Positions 10,221 to 21,629 are shown, counted from the first letter of the stretch. The stretch is 64,000 nt of DNA from Aristolochia californica (GCA_029961685.1 JARWKL010000008.1:28273619-28337618); one strand, 5' to 3'. Translations and numbers: made by a program. Notes: generated from the letters alone by a model not told the origin.

Positions 10221-10255
<35 letters not shown>

Positions 10256-10268
10256 GAGACAGAGAGAT
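10217..10268. repeat. (GA)n/(CAGA)n microsatellite
   Basis: AGAGAGAGAC followed by repeated AGACAGAC units. It sits exactly between the RT fragment and the promoter region, as at several other viral junctions in this window. Confidence 0.9.
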
Positions 10269-10269
10269 T

Positions 10270-10422
10270 CCATTATTGTACCTTTTGACTTTGTATACTT
10301 TTTGTACAGTTTATTTTTTGTAACCGCACACCTGGAAAGCAGTAAGAGAAAACTCACTGATGATGGGGCCCAATGAGCACCTGGGTGATTCCCTTTGTCT
10401 CCAAGTGTCGTCAACCCTTGGC
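10270..10422 (+). promoter_or_regulatory. EPRV promoter upstream region (plus-strand copy)
   Basis: Contains the GGGGCCCAATGAGCACC block near 10365-10382 that is shared with the minus-strand promoter at 7664-7682. No ORF is conserved in it. Confidence 0.45.
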
Positions 10423-10430
10423 TATAAATA
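10423..10430 (+). promoter_or_regulatory. EPRV promoter TATA box
   Basis: TATAAATA within GGCTATAAATAGCC, about 1.2 kb upstream of the tRNA-Met primer site. That spacing suits a caulimovirid pregenomic RNA promoter with a long leader. A matching box lies at 7613-7620 on the minus strand. Confidence 0.7.
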
Positions 10431-10949
10431 GCCTTATGTATGTTTCACAAGATATGAATGAAAGAGTGCAGTTTGTTTCCTCCTTGATCTTCCACCCATG
10501 AGCTTCCTTTTCTTTTCTTTCTGAGTTCACCTACGACCAACTCCTGCTTCCAAAGTAAGTGTGCATCCCAGTTATTTTCTTTCAGTCTTCAGAACTTCCC
10601 TAAGGGGAAACTTTAGATCTTTGTCTGTTTAAGTCTGTACCTCTCTCCTCTAATCCGGGGTCAATCCCAAGCACAGAGTAAAAATATTGTTGTATTCCTC
10701 TAATGTTTCACGGTCCATGCATCCCTTGTTCCTACCCATTTATACCCAAGGAGGTTTGAGGGCTTTGTTTATCTTGGGACTAAATGCTGGAGCCCGTGGC
10801 AGAAGCATTACAGTGCTAGGAAATTGCACACCTCTCTGTGTCTTTGGTTCCCTATACCTGAAGGAGTGAGAATAAAGATTTAAACAACTTTGATCTAAAG
10901 TATGCCTCTCGGGAATTACACATCCTATTTGATTTCAAAAATCCTTTCT

Positions 10950-11021
10950 ATGCTTGTGCTTTTGATTACCCTAGGAATTGTTCTTACATGTTTAATCCAT
11001 ACTGCTTTTATTGTCTGTTAA
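10950..11021 (+). CDS. Leader ORF1, 23-residue hydrophobic peptide
   Basis: ATG...TAA. Same length and start/stop positions as at 5887 and in the downstream arrays, with substitutions that preserve hydrophobicity (MLVLLITLG ... TAFIVC). A single membrane span would fill the whole peptide. No family recognised. Confidence 0.5.
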   Translation: MLVLLITLGIVLTCLIHTAFIVC

Positions 11022-11164
11022 GAATATCTATATATATTGTGTGTCTATACATAAAAGGTATATTAGGCTGGAAACTACTGAGTGAGGGCTACGCCCTGAC
11101 AGACGCCTCTGCCTCTTTTGAGCCAAGCGTCGCTCTCGGAAGTCACAACGTCGTCGTACCGTTT

Positions 11165-11296
11165 ATGTTTTTTTGGCTAGTTTATAATTTAATCAAACAG
11201 TTTTCTAGAATAATTTTACTCTTCCTACCTATCTTTTACTTATACTTAGCCCTGTTTTACAAAGCTTTACATTACGGTAAAAGATTTAAACTATAG
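11165..11296 (+). CDS. Leader ORF2, 43-residue hydrophobic/basic peptide
   Basis: ATG at 11165, stop TAG at 11294. The pattern WLVxNxIKQFxRIILxxLPIxYLYLALFY is shared with the inverted-repeat copy (about 6113-6247, start ATG lost) and with the array copies such as 30448-30576 (42 residues). Basic residues flank a membrane-like core. Many differences from the array copies are silent or conservative. Confidence 0.5.
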   Translation: MFFWLVYNLIKQFSRIILLFLPIFYLYLALFYKALHYGKRFKL

Positions 11297-11298
11297 GA

Positions 11299-11442
11299 AC
11301 TTATTCTAGCATCCTGTTCTTAGGAATCATAGTAATAGAGTTATTTGGATATTTTGTCTTTCTGCCAGAAAAATTAGAAAATATTCTAGAATCTTATATA
11401 TTTTTAATTGCTAATATTAGAGTCAGAATTTTAGACGCATGA
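11299..11442 (+). CDS. Leader ORF3, about 47 residues, no AUG start
   Basis: An open frame beginning close to the ORF2 stop and ending in a TGA that overlaps the next ATG (ATGA). No AUG is present, so translation would need a non-AUG start or frameshifting from ORF2. The core ELFGYFxFLPEx(L/V)(E/D)NxLxS(Y/D)IFL is conserved with 6250-6390 and with array copies such as 30594-30734, despite synonymous changes. The rice tungro bacilliform virus ORF that starts at a non-AUG codon is a precedent in the family. Confidence 0.45.
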   Translation, partial: TYSSILFLGIIVIELFGYFVFLPEKLENILESYIFLIANIRVRILDA

Positions 11443-11630
11443 TATTTGTTCTAATAGCTTTAGTGATAGTTATTTGTAATCTTTTCATTTTTAATTGTAT
11501 CTGTTTTACTTTATCTTTATATTCCTATAGAAGGTTTGTAGAAACCCCTAGACAAGTTTTTACACCCAGAAGACAAAGACTTCAAACACAAAGACCTTCA
11601 AATACTCCTGATTTAAATAATCCTGATTAA
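11439..11630 (+). CDS. Leader ORF4, 63-residue small membrane protein
   Basis: ATG overlaps the ORF3 stop. An N-terminal span (MIFVLIALVIVICNLFIFN...) is followed by SLYSYRRFVETPRQ and a basic/Pro-rich tail. Homologues at 6389 and throughout the arrays are 61 residues. It ends about 25 bases before the primer-binding site. Confidence 0.6.
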   Translation: MIFVLIALVIVICNLFIFNCICFTLSLYSYRRFVETPRQVFTPRRQRLQTQRPSNTPDLNNPD

Positions 11631-11655
11631 TTTAAATAGAGTACCCCCTTCAATT

Positions 11656-11668
11656 TGGTATCAGAGCC
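11656..11668 (+). promoter_or_regulatory. tRNA-Met primer-binding site of the EPRV
   Basis: TGGTATCAGAGCC, the sequence complementary to the 3' end of initiator tRNA-Met used by caulimovirids to prime minus-strand DNA. It follows leader ORF4 and precedes the first post-primer coding frame. The array units keep only TGGTATC of this site. Confidence 0.85.
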
Positions 11669-11689
11669 TATAAGACCTGGAACCTTTCA

Positions 11690-12071
11690 GAAAAATAGAT
11701 TATTCAGACCTTAGACTTCCTACAAGATTTGATACAAAATATATAGGACCTAATACTCTTAGGTGTCATTTTAATAGTGAAGAACATATTCTACACAAAA
11801 ATAACCCTCAGCTCAATAGCATTGTAGACCTTATTATAAGTCTAGGAAATAATCTACAAATTAAATTAACAGAAATAGAAATCAATTTAAACAAAATACA
11901 AGAATAAACAAGAAACTTAAGAATAAGAACAGACAAATTAGCAGGAAACCTAGATTATCTTAAAACGAGTAAAGGATCCTAGCAAAACATAGATAAAGAA
12001 ATAGATTTAATTACCCAAAAATTAAATTTTGTCAAAATAGAACCTAGAATATCAACAACTACAAAATCATG
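11690..12071 (+). pseudogene. Small EPRV ORF upstream of movement protein, coiled-coil-like
   Basis: One frame runs from about 11690 to the TGA at 12070-12072, with two internal stops (near 11906 and 11979) and no AUG. The product is rich in I/L/N/E/K with heptad-like spacing (LIISLGNNLQIKLTEIEINLNKIQE...), consistent with a coiled coil. Its stop overlaps the ATG of the movement-protein frame as ATGA, the junction style of badnavirus and tungrovirus ORF1/2/3. It could be a virion-associated-protein equivalent; that role is inferred. Confidence 0.45.
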
Positions 12072-13200
12072 ACACTTTCACAGCAAGGTGAAGGAATCAC
12101 CTCAGAAATAGGAAGTTCCTCTAGAAACCTTAATATAATAGATAGGATAACAGGAAGAAGAAGTGTAGATCAACGAGACATACAATTAGATGAAATAATA
12201 GATATATATCAAGATATTACTTTATTCAGTAACAATCAAGTTAACCTTCTTAATCCTAGACAACTATATAGAACAGGACCTTTAGATTTCAACACTGGAT
12301 TATTTAGACATTATAGAGAAATTCAAATTAGCTGTGTAGGAAAAGATTCAGTAAACATAAATTTAATAGTAGAACAAGCCTTCAAAGAAATTAAGAAATT
12401 ATATACTTTGATTCATTTAGGTTTAAAGGATTAGGGAGAAAACATTTAGGAACTAAAACTCTTCTTAGCATCTATGATGATAGATGGGCAGATCCTAAAA
12501 AGGCTATGTTAGGGATTACCGAAGTAGACATGAACCAGAACGGAGGAATATTTTATTGCTCCCCTGATTTTCTTATAGGATTACAAGATTTTAGGAAATA
12601 TATTAAAATAGGTATTCAGACAAAAGGATATGAATCCTTTGTAGGAAACAATCTTTTATTATGCATTGGATTTTTAGGGAGATGCACTTGTTCTAGTACT
12701 ACTAGGTTTAAAGTCAAGATAGACGATGTAGTAAATCTAATAGGTAAGGGAATTAAACTAATTAAGTCCATCAAATATTCCCCAGATGTCTTAGCAGGAT
12801 TAGAATGGAACCTGAAATTTAGAGAAGAAAAAATAATTAGTCCTGAAAAAAGTATTATGTACACTGATACAGAAGGTAATATAAATATTAGACTTAATAG
12901 TTATGAACAAAAGAGTACAGAAGATACAAAGTCAATTTCTAGTGAAAATTATGACTTAGTTGATATACAATTAGAAACAGATGAAATAATATACCCTAAA
13001 GAATTTGAATTAAAACTGACAGAAAGAGAACTTCTTCATCTAGAAGAAGACTTAATAAAAAATGGAAAAATCCAAGAAGAAGAATATCTCTATTATGACC
13101 AAGAAGCCAACATAAGAATAGGAAAAATGCCATTGGAACCTAAAGAAGATGAAAAAATAGAAACAGAAGAAACTCTTAAGTATCAAAGAATATATGGATG
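12069..13200 (+). pseudogene. EPRV movement protein (best copy), frameshifted
   Basis: The frame 12069-12434 gives the N-terminal part (RDIQLDEIIDIYQDI, then FRHYREIQISCVGKDSVNINLI). A break near 12430 is followed by the main frame, 12506-13201. The central part reads IYDDRWADPKKAMLGITEVDMNQNGG-like and matches the 30K-superfamily movement proteins of Caulimoviridae, which form tubules at plasmodesmata. An acidic Glu/Lys-rich C-terminal extension leads towards the coat protein. Three partial copies lie at 34920, 42000 and 51367. Confidence 0.75.
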
Positions 13201-13997
13201 AAGAAAGCTCTAATTCTATTCCTCGTAATAGCTATACCACTTACCCAAGAACTCCTCCTAGAGAAGTATATTACTCAAGAAATATGCCAAGGATTCCTTA
13301 TAGTGATCCAGTAAACTTCGATCATAGGATACGTCCTAAAGGAAAAAGAAAGGAGACAGAAAGACCTATAAAGTTTCAAGAAATGGACAAAGGAAAAATT
13401 CTTAATCTTTCAGCCCATGATCCTCAATAATGGACAACAGTATTAGATCTTTGGAAAAACCAGGTAGTCTCAAACTATATCCAAAACTTTCAATCCCAAG
13501 ATTTAGAAGAAAAGTATAGATACTTAGAAACATTTTTAGGAGAAAGTGTAAAAGACTTATGGGAAAGCTACAAAAGAGGAAATCTAGAAGAATTTGGTCA
13601 TTTAATGAGTCTTGGATCCAATCCATATAATTTTGTTAATAAAGTTTATCAGTTAGTAACAGGAGATGATCCCAACTTAGGATTCATTACATTACAAAAA
13701 GATGCAGTAGTTTACTTAGAACAATTTAGTCTCCATAATTACAAATATGTTAAGAAATTCCTCCAAGATTACTTTTATTATGCATGCATATCAAGGAGTG
13801 CATTTAATAAAGATTTAGGTACAAAGTTATTCAGGAAATTACCAGGAGCCTTAGGAAAAGAAATTTATGACAAATGGCAAAATCTAGAAACAACAAACCC
13901 AACAGCAGTTTACTCTATAGGGCAAAGAACTAAATTCATTATGACCATTCTTCAAAAAAATGTACAGACATCTATAGGGCAAAGAACTAAATTCATT
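13194..13997 (+). pseudogene. EPRV coat protein, truncated at the XPB junction
   Basis: A Pro-rich N-terminal part (13194-13430) ends in a stop; the main core (about 13440-13970) contains the caulimovirid capsid pattern (LVTGDDPNLG, YKYVKKFLQDYFYY, FRKLPGALGKEIYDKW, SIGQRTKFI). The zinc-finger part is missing because the sequence passes into host XPB at about 13998. Immediately before the join, 27 bases (13914-13940) are duplicated at 13971-13997. Confidence 0.8.
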
Positions 13998-13999
13998 TT

Positions 14000-15784
14000 G
14001 ATGAGGATCGTCGTGAAGGTATTACTTTTATTCGTTTTTTCGTTTTGTTATAGCTTTTTGTTTTTAGTTTACTTTAGGTGCTTGAATTGTGTTTATGGGT
14101 ACGGAATATGGATCATGAAGATGAAAGCAAATTGACGAAGAGGGGATTTTCTAAACTTGAATTAAAGCCTGATCATGCAAACCGCCCTTTATGGGCTTGC
14201 GCTGATGGCCGGATCTTTCTTGAGACATTATCACCATTGTATAAGCAAGCCAATGATTTCCTCATTGCAATTGCTAAGCCCGTTTGCCGGTATTTAAGAT
14301 GTCCTTCTATTTTCTTCTACTTAAAACTCTGTGTGGTTGCTCATTTTCATTTTGTTGGAAAAATGTTGTGCAGGCCAGAGTCTATGCATGAGTATAACTT
14401 GGCGCCTCATTCCTTGTATGGTGTTGTTTCTGTTGGGCTCGAGACTGAAACTATAATTACTGTTTTGAACAAGCTATCAAAGACTAAGCTCCCTAAAGAA
14501 ATGATTGATTTCATTTATGCTTCAACTTCTAATTATGGGAAAGTAAAACTTGTACTTAAGAAGAACCGGTACTTTGTGGAGTCCCCTTTCCCGGAGGTGC
14601 GAATCTGGTCTCGTATTCTATCACAAGTGGTTTATTATTATTATTGATGTTGTTATTATCATTATTATTATTCTTATGGTGATGAGGGGAATTTGGAACT
14701 TATGCTTTAAATGATACTTGCAGGTGCTGAAGACTTTGCTGAAGGACGAGGTTATATCTAAAGAGAGAATTTATTCCAATGAGGTAATTTAGTTTGCTGT
14801 TATTTTCTTCATGCATGTCCACTATATTTTTCTGAGGTGTTATTCTGAGTTGTGCCTTTTTTTTTTTAGTCTTTTCTCTTATCTTTTTGGCGAGTGACAT
14901 AAAATTTACATAGGAGTTTCTATGGATTCATCTATATGCCTATTCTTTACATATTTTACTATTATTCAAAATGGTTGAATTTACCATTTAAATCATGAAG
15001 TTGTTTGCTTGTTACAGTGGAAGAAAATAACTTCTGATCTTGTTCTTTTTCATAGAAGGGAAGTGGAGTTTGAACATCTCTTTTGAAAAAAAAAATTGTG
15101 TTGTTAAATAATTTAATCATTTTTTGCCTGCATAGTGAATCAAAACTATCATCTCCAAAGCCACTATCACACTACAGCATGGAGAGATTATTTGTCACTA
15201 TGGCTAAACCTTCAGATAAATGGTTAAATTTCTATGATAGATCATGAGAACTTTGACACAATTCTGATGGTGATGCAAACTCTTGATCTACTGTTTAGGG
15301 TTCACAAGGAAGTGATGTATTTACAGTTAGCAAAGCTTTGAGTGAAATGGATGGTGGTGGTCATCAGAAGTTGTTCACTGATGCTGATGTGGCAGCAGTA
15401 GCTGAAGAGAAAGAAACCCATTCTTTTGAAATAGATCCTGCTCAGGTAGGGTGGTCTATGAATGATGATGTATATTTAAGTGATTAGTGGTTATAATTTT
15501 TTTGACCTAACTTAAACATTTACAGGTTGAAAGTGACAAGCAAAGGTGCTTACCAAATGCATTAAATTATCCCATGTTGGAGGAGTATGACTTCAAAAAT
15601 GATACAGTAAGCTTTATTTCTCACAAATGCTTGATGTTCTGCCAGTTTTGTTCCTTGTCACACATCATGGGTATGTTGTTGACTTGATGTTGCTAACTGC
15701 AGGTGAACCCTGACTTAAACATGGAATTGAAGGCTCAGCCACGCCCATACCAGGAAAAGAGTCTCAGTAAAATGTTTGGAAATG
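14000..15784 (+). pseudogene. XPB: XPB/ERCC3 helicase of TFIIH, N-terminal exon fragment
   Basis: Seven exon segments join in a consistent phase: 14000-14018, 14121-14289, 14374-14596, 14724-14783, 15299-15445, 15526-15606 and 15703-15784, all with GT/AG borders where visible, giving about 260 residues without a stop. The product matches plant XPB, the 3'-5' helicase of TFIIH for promoter opening and nucleotide excision repair: [81 protein letters not shown] and [15 protein letters not shown]. The first codons are replaced by viral coat-protein sequence. The helicase core (Walker A onward) is absent, so it cannot work as a helicase. Confidence 0.9.
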
Positions 15785-16400
15785 GTGAGGCCTATTGTAA
15801 GACAATATTTTTCAGGTCAATATAACTCTCCAGCAATATAATTCGTCATTTTTTAATTTAATTTTTTATATAGTTTGAACTTAGGTTTTGAATGTTTATT
15901 GAATCTGATTTGATAATTAATGTTTATTGAATATTTGTTTTCCGGATATTTGATTAAATTAGCTAATTAGGGTATGATTATAATTGAGGTTGGATTTTGG
16001 TATTTTAATCCGATTTTTGTCTTTCACTCTATGCGCCCGAGAGGGGCTAGACGCAAGGATTGAGAAATCGGATTTGTGGTTACGTGGCGCTCGAGAGAGG
16101 CACGAATCACCGTAAAATCCAAAATTGACGTTTCCTATTGTGCAAGTAGTTAACCAGATGATTGCTTGATAATTTAGGATATAATTAGTGTTTAGTTAAT
16201 ATTAATTCATCATATTTGGTTAGGCTAGTTGACTGAAGAATACACAAAATTCAGTCCTCCCTGTGGATATGACCCTCGGTTCCCGCTAAATTACATGAAC
16301 GATTCGTACGCTTGCGAGGTATTAAAGCCGATGTAACTAAATTCTACATCAAGTTTTTGGCGCCGTTGCCGTTGATCACTATGAATAAATGTAAACTGTG
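15785..16400 (+). mobile_element. LTR retrotransposon fragment with tRNA-Asp-type primer site
   Basis: The sequence following XPB intron 7 includes CCCTCGGTTCCCGCT (about 16270) and AAGTTTTTGGCGCCGTTGCC (about 16352-16371). The second is the hallmark junction of plant Athila/Tat-type Ty3/gypsy elements, where TGGCGCCGTTGCC pairs with tRNA-Asp. The preceding 400-500 bases are probably the end of the LTR. No gag follows. Confidence 0.6.
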
Positions 16401-18141
16401 AAATTGGTTTTAAACTATATATTTAGTTTTACACATTGGATTAATTGAAGAAACAAATACATACATAGGAATTAAGCAAAATCATTTAAAATTAAAAGCA
16501 AAAGTTAACAAACTTATTCACCACCCTTCTAAATTTGTTCCTTGTCAACCTTACAAACTATGCCTAATATATACAAAGCATGTGAGAACATGTAACATAT
16601 TGTGGCCTTTTATCTCCAACTCAGTTTTTTTTCTAAATTTCACATCTATTAAAATCCCAACCCCAAAGTTAGGAGTCTCACAATGAGAATCTGCACCAGA
16701 TAGAAAAAGGAACTGTTGGCCATCTCTATGTAGGATCCCTTTTGTTCCTCGTAATAGACTACTCAGTCCCTCCCCCACCCCCCACCAAACACAAAAACCC
16801 TAGTTTCGATTTCCACGCTTTGATCCTCAGATCATCATTCCCATCATCATCGTCATCTTCGATATCATCTGTGACTGAGTCCTGGGCCCAGACTGACATC
16901 TTCTTGTCGCTATCAGCCACCATCGCCAACCAGCGCTTGCATGCCTGGCCATGTGTGCGCCAAAGGGCACGTCCATGTCTTCTTACAGTTCTTCGTTTCA
17001 GATGCACTTAGAACGAATTAGACACTCCATCTTCAGTTGTTTTAAGTTCAATAAATCCATATCTGAGCTCTCAGTGGGTACATCTATGTCTGCATGGATA
17101 TGGTAAACCTTGGGAATTGACGTAGTCAATATAACAAACACATGCAGAAGCAGCATATACTGATCAACAAACCCAGATGCATCGCTAGCTCCGACTCCCG
17201 TGAGGGGTTCGGTTCTGGCATGCCATGTCCATGTCGACGATTCTACTTTCACGGTGGGGTTGTTTCCAGCTATGTTTCAGTTCCCCGCTACCTCCTTTTG
17301 TAGGCAGTAGAGTTATTGCTACTATTCCATTCTTGACCAGTTCTTACAATGGATGCCTGAAACAGCATCATTCCTTGCTCTGTTGCAGTAGGTACATAGA
17401 CACCTCTGTTGGCATTTCACCATTACAAGAAAGAGAAAAAAAGGGGTCTTGATTCCATTTCCATGGAGATTACATTTTCCTTCTTTTGAGTGGCTGCTCA
17501 ACAAAATTCACATGTGAGACTGTCTTCCACTATCAAACAGTTGTTCAGAGAGAGCATGGTCCCAACAAAGTTACTCAGAGACCCAAATGATTTGTCTGAT
17601 GAAAAAAAAGGAGGGTTTACAGTTCTTTCCATGAAGATCCAAGTCAAGGAGGACGACAAAGGACAGAGATGTTGTTTTCTAACGTGGGTTATTCACACTG
17701 TAGAGATTGGCATTGTATCAAGTCGAGACAAAAAGCCAAAACAAGAATGGTCAAGGAAGACAGGATTTCTTGATATCTGAAACGCATGGAGCTCAAGGAC
17801 AGTATAAGAAGAATCTCAAGCAAAGCATATAATGAGAACGAGGTAAGTTAAAGCTGGAGAGTTTTTTTACTCTCTGTGAGAATTTTGAGGGTTTCTAATC
17901 TTTTAGAAACAAGAGCTATTCTGGAGTTTCTTCAATGGGATTCTCCTGAATTTTATTTTAAAAGCCCCTGATGGGAGTAAGGAATGTTAGCATGTGCTCT
18001 CATAATGCCCTTACTCAATTTGAATTGTGAACAAACTCGGGGCCTTGTTTAAATGTGTTTTTGGAGTTCAACCAGTAGAGATGAAAGACAAATAGTAGGA
18101 CATTTTTATCAAATTTTGAGCTTTTGGGGTTTGGAGAAGGA

Positions 18142-18142
<1 letters not shown>
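16401..18142. other. No recognisable gene
   Basis: Several overlapping short frames exist on both strands (for example 16742-17011 plus, 16759-17007 minus, 17490-17780 plus), but none carries a known motif. Some splice-like GT/AG pairs are present, so a degraded host gene is possible. I cannot identify one. Confidence 0.4.

Positions 18143-18199
<57 letters not shown>
18143..18199. repeat. (CT)n microsatellite
   Basis: About 28 uninterrupted CT dinucleotides. Confidence 0.95.
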
Positions 18200-18203
<4 letters not shown>

Positions 18204-18755
18204 CCCGACTATATTTGTTTTAAATTCATGCAAGTTAAAATGTCAGTGAGGAGAACCCAATCATTGCAAGAGATTGGACTTTCTAATGTGGGTAGGAGGG
18301 GCTGTTCGAGGCACCTGAGGGTCCCAAGGAGGTGAATTCATTCCAAAGAATCTCATGTGGTACTAACTTAAAAGGCTCTATTCTTGGAAAGATTTTTTTT
18401 TTAATTGGTTTTCTGCTGTTAATTTTGCTGGCACTGGGCTAATAGAGGCATGGCTTGTTAATAGACATTATATTTGGAAAAATTCAGATGACAAAATAAA
18501 GTTATGATCTTTTTTTAATTAAGAACATAAAAAAAATGAAGTAAGAGAGATGAAGATAAGGAAAAAGAAAGAAGTAAAGTAGTAGAAGACAAAGGAAGAA
18601 GAAGAAAGAAAAGAGAAACATTTAAAGAGGGCAAACTTGAAAAATTTGACTACACCTCACTCATGCATTGCATTTACTTAAATATGAGAGTGATTACATG
18701 ATTACAAAATTACCCCCAAGGTTCTCAATAAACTACACTCGTACATATTTTAATT
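18200..18755. other. No gene seen
   Basis: AT-rich sequence with a purine-rich patch at 18530-18620. The part from about 18640 may be the 3' LTR of the copia remnant that follows on the minus strand, since it lies beyond its polypurine tract. Confidence 0.4.
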
Positions 18756-18763
18756 AACTTTTA

Positions 18764-20950
18764 ACACTCCTCCTCAAGCTAAGAAATATGCATCAAATAA
18801 TACCAGTTTGGAGCACGAGGTATCACACTAAGCTCCATGCAATGCCTTAGTAAATATATTTGTCAATTGATGTTCAATTCTCATATGAGGGGTTATGATT
18901 CTTCCACTTAGTACACTTAATCTTTGGTGAAATGACCATATAATTTGATGAACTTCGTTCGTTCATAAAAAACAAGATTATTGGCTATAAAGATAAAGGT
19001 CTGATTATCACTTGATAACTATCAATCAAATTTACCTCCACACCAAATTTTGACAAAAGAGATTGTATCTGGATCATTTCACAAGTGATAGATGCCATAG
19101 ATTTGCATTCAGCCTCTGTACTTGATCTTGTTATTACTTCTTGTTCATTTACTTTTCAATGCTCCAAATGTTCCCAACAAAGGTACAATAACCAGTGCTT
19201 GACTTCATGTCACCTTTCATCCAACATAGTCTCTAGCATAGTAGTCCATCACTTTTATGTGATGCTAATACTTACAAAATATTTTCTCCCTAGTCCTCCT
19301 TTTAGATGCTAAAGTATTCATTGAACAACCTTTGCATGAACTTTTCTATGTTTTCCCATAAACCTACTAACTAGTCCCACAACATACAATATATCAACCT
19401 CATCACCAATAACATATATGAGCTTTCCAACTAAGCATATATAAGAAGTTAGATCTTTTAAAGGAGGAGAACTAGCATAAAATAAATCAAGATTAGGTTC
19501 TAGTGGTGTATCAACTAGTTTAGCTCCCAATAATCCAATTTCACTTAGAAGATAAATTATAGATTTCCTTTGAGACAAAATAATACATGATTTGTTTCTT
19601 GCCACATCTATTTCCAAAAAAAGTATTTAAGAATCCCAAAGTTTTTAATTTGAAAATGCTTTTGAAGATAGGCATTAATCTTAACAAGTCCACCTTTGTC
19701 ATCTCCAGACAAAATTTTATCATCACTATCAATATCACACAACTTGTTACTCTTTCCAAAATAAATATAGATTGATCATAGTTACTTCTATGAAATCCAA
19801 ACCCTAGAACAACACGATTGAATTGCTCAAACTATGATCGAAGGGTTTGTTTCAACCCATAAATGGCTTTATGCAATTTGCATGCTTTACTTAACTCTCC
19901 CTAAGCAACAAAACTAGGTGGTTGTTCTATATAGACTTTTGCATTGAGATCATTGTATTAAAAATGTCATCCAATTGTTGAAGTGAGCATCCCGTTTTCA
20001 CAACCATAGATATCAAATTGGTTTGAATTTAATTTGGCAACTAGGAAAAATCTCACACGATAGTCAATGCCGTAAGTTTGTATGTAATCTTTAGTTACCA
20101 ATTGATCTTTGACTTGAATGGTAAAGACCCATATGCAATCCACATTTTTGGCATTTAGGGGAGGAATATAAAGAGATACCAAGTACTCTAAGACACAAGA
20201 GCAACACTTTCATCTTCAATTCTAGATTTTCAATGAGGACTCTAAAAAGCTTCGACACAACTAATGGGAACACATGAAACATCAAGAGTAGACAAAACAA
20301 ACCTTATAGCAAGAAGAGAATCAATCAAATGATGACAAAAACTTTGAGATGGGAAATCAAGTACATTGTCTAACTCCCTTCCTAATAACAACAAGCAAAT
20401 GCAAATTAGGAAATAAGGAAGAGGAGGACGCTCCTTTGGAAGAAATGACTATAGGGAGCCTTGAAGAGGAGCATCACAATTTTCAACTCTGCCATTATCT
20501 GTATCTTCCAATGCATTCATTGGTAGGACAATAAGTACTTCCCCATGAGAATGATATTTGAACATGTTGGGCCGGTAGTTAAGGATTATCTTAAAAGAAG
20601 GAAACATATATCGAAACATACTAAGTTCTACTTTGAGGGTCATAACATCTATATACCCTTTCTCAAATCTAGGGTAACCCATGAAAAACACTGAATGGAT
20701 CAATAATACATTTTTTTTCTTGGATGGACTTGAATTATTATTAAATTCCATGGTTTAATCCATATGAACTAGGTTTTATAACTTTATATAAAATTTGACT
20801 TTTATGATCTTTAAGGTCTTCCACTTTACTTGCCATCTTCATAATAGTTTTCTTTCAATTTTTTCTTTGGGGTATTGACTCAACAACTTAAATCTTCTAT
20901 TTTCTCGCTCCAACTCATACCATAGACCACTAGAGTGTGTAATAAAGGGT
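18764..20950 (-). mobile_element. Ty1/copia retrotransposon pol remnant
   Basis: The minus-strand translation gives degenerate copia polymerase in order: an integrase C-terminal GYPRFEKGY motif (about 20650-20680), a YIQTYGIDYRV...VAKLN RT motif (about 20010-20100), an FLNTFFGN/LSQRKSIIYLLSEIGLLGAKLVDTPLEPN stretch (19490-19640), then CLVGKLIYVIGDEVDILYVVGLVSRFMG (about 19330-19440). An AGCTTGAGGAGGAGTG polypurine tract lies at about 18764-18779 (minus). Multiple stops and deletions make it inactive. Confidence 0.8.
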
Positions 20951-21629
20951 ATGTATCTAACAACATCAATACTTTTCTTCACTTCAATTTCCAATTTAAT
21001 GCACAATTGATGGCAATTCAGCTGTTGTAAGAGATGATTTAGTTAATTTTGATAGTTGCATAAGACATTAACATCAATGCTTAACGATCATTTGTGTCGA
21101 CTTAGGAAAATAAAACGGTGAGAAAATTATTTTTTCTTTTACTAATTTTCTCATTGGATGATGTTTTTATTGACAAATTCCCTTAGAAAATTTTCTTGCA
21201 TTTGTGACGCCATTGAAAATAAAATAAAATAATAATTACGTAGCTGTAGTGTTTACAATTGGAACAAAATAAGAAATTAAATATAGAAAATGAGCGATCA
21301 ACATAAATCTTCTTGGCTTACTTTTCCCATGATATCAGATTAAACAATAAGAAACATAGTTATTTTTTTTAAAGAAAAGAAGATAAAAAAGAAAACTTTT
21401 TCTATTCATTAAATAGTGCAAATATTAGAAAAAAATTCAAAAAAAAAATTCCTCTATTTATTTTTCTTATAATGTTCTATCGGCATATACACACCCTTAA
21501 ATTTTTTATGACTCGTTACATGTAATCTCCATAACATAAGTAAAATATGTGCTAGCTAGGGTATACCTTGTTATTTTTCAATCATGTTTCTCATGACCTC
21601 CACAAACCTGAGGTTACATTGTCCTCATC
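20951..21629. other. No gene seen
   Basis: AT-rich sequence; no conserved frame or repeat was recognised. Confidence 0.4.

Larger units (their letters stand above)
10450..11655 (+). other. EPRV pregenomic RNA leader with a chain of small ORFs
   Basis: A leader of about 1.2 kb between the promoter and the primer-binding site. It carries four consecutive hydrophobic frames: 10950-11021, 11165-11296, 11299-11442 and 11439-11630. A GC-rich inverted motif (GAGGGCTACGCCCTGAC, about 11083-11100) can form a small stem. Caulimovirid leaders usually hold short uORFs and a large stem; conserved membrane-like frames are unusual. Confidence 0.7.

Noticed and set aside
16759..17007. Minus-strand frame with an acidic DDIEDDDDDGNDD stretch
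   Set aside because: It is the complement of a TCATCATCGTCATC-type run with no supporting motif; the opposite strand is equally open.
18015..18233. Frame encoding a long Arg-Glu repeat
   Set aside because: Translation of the (CT)n microsatellite.
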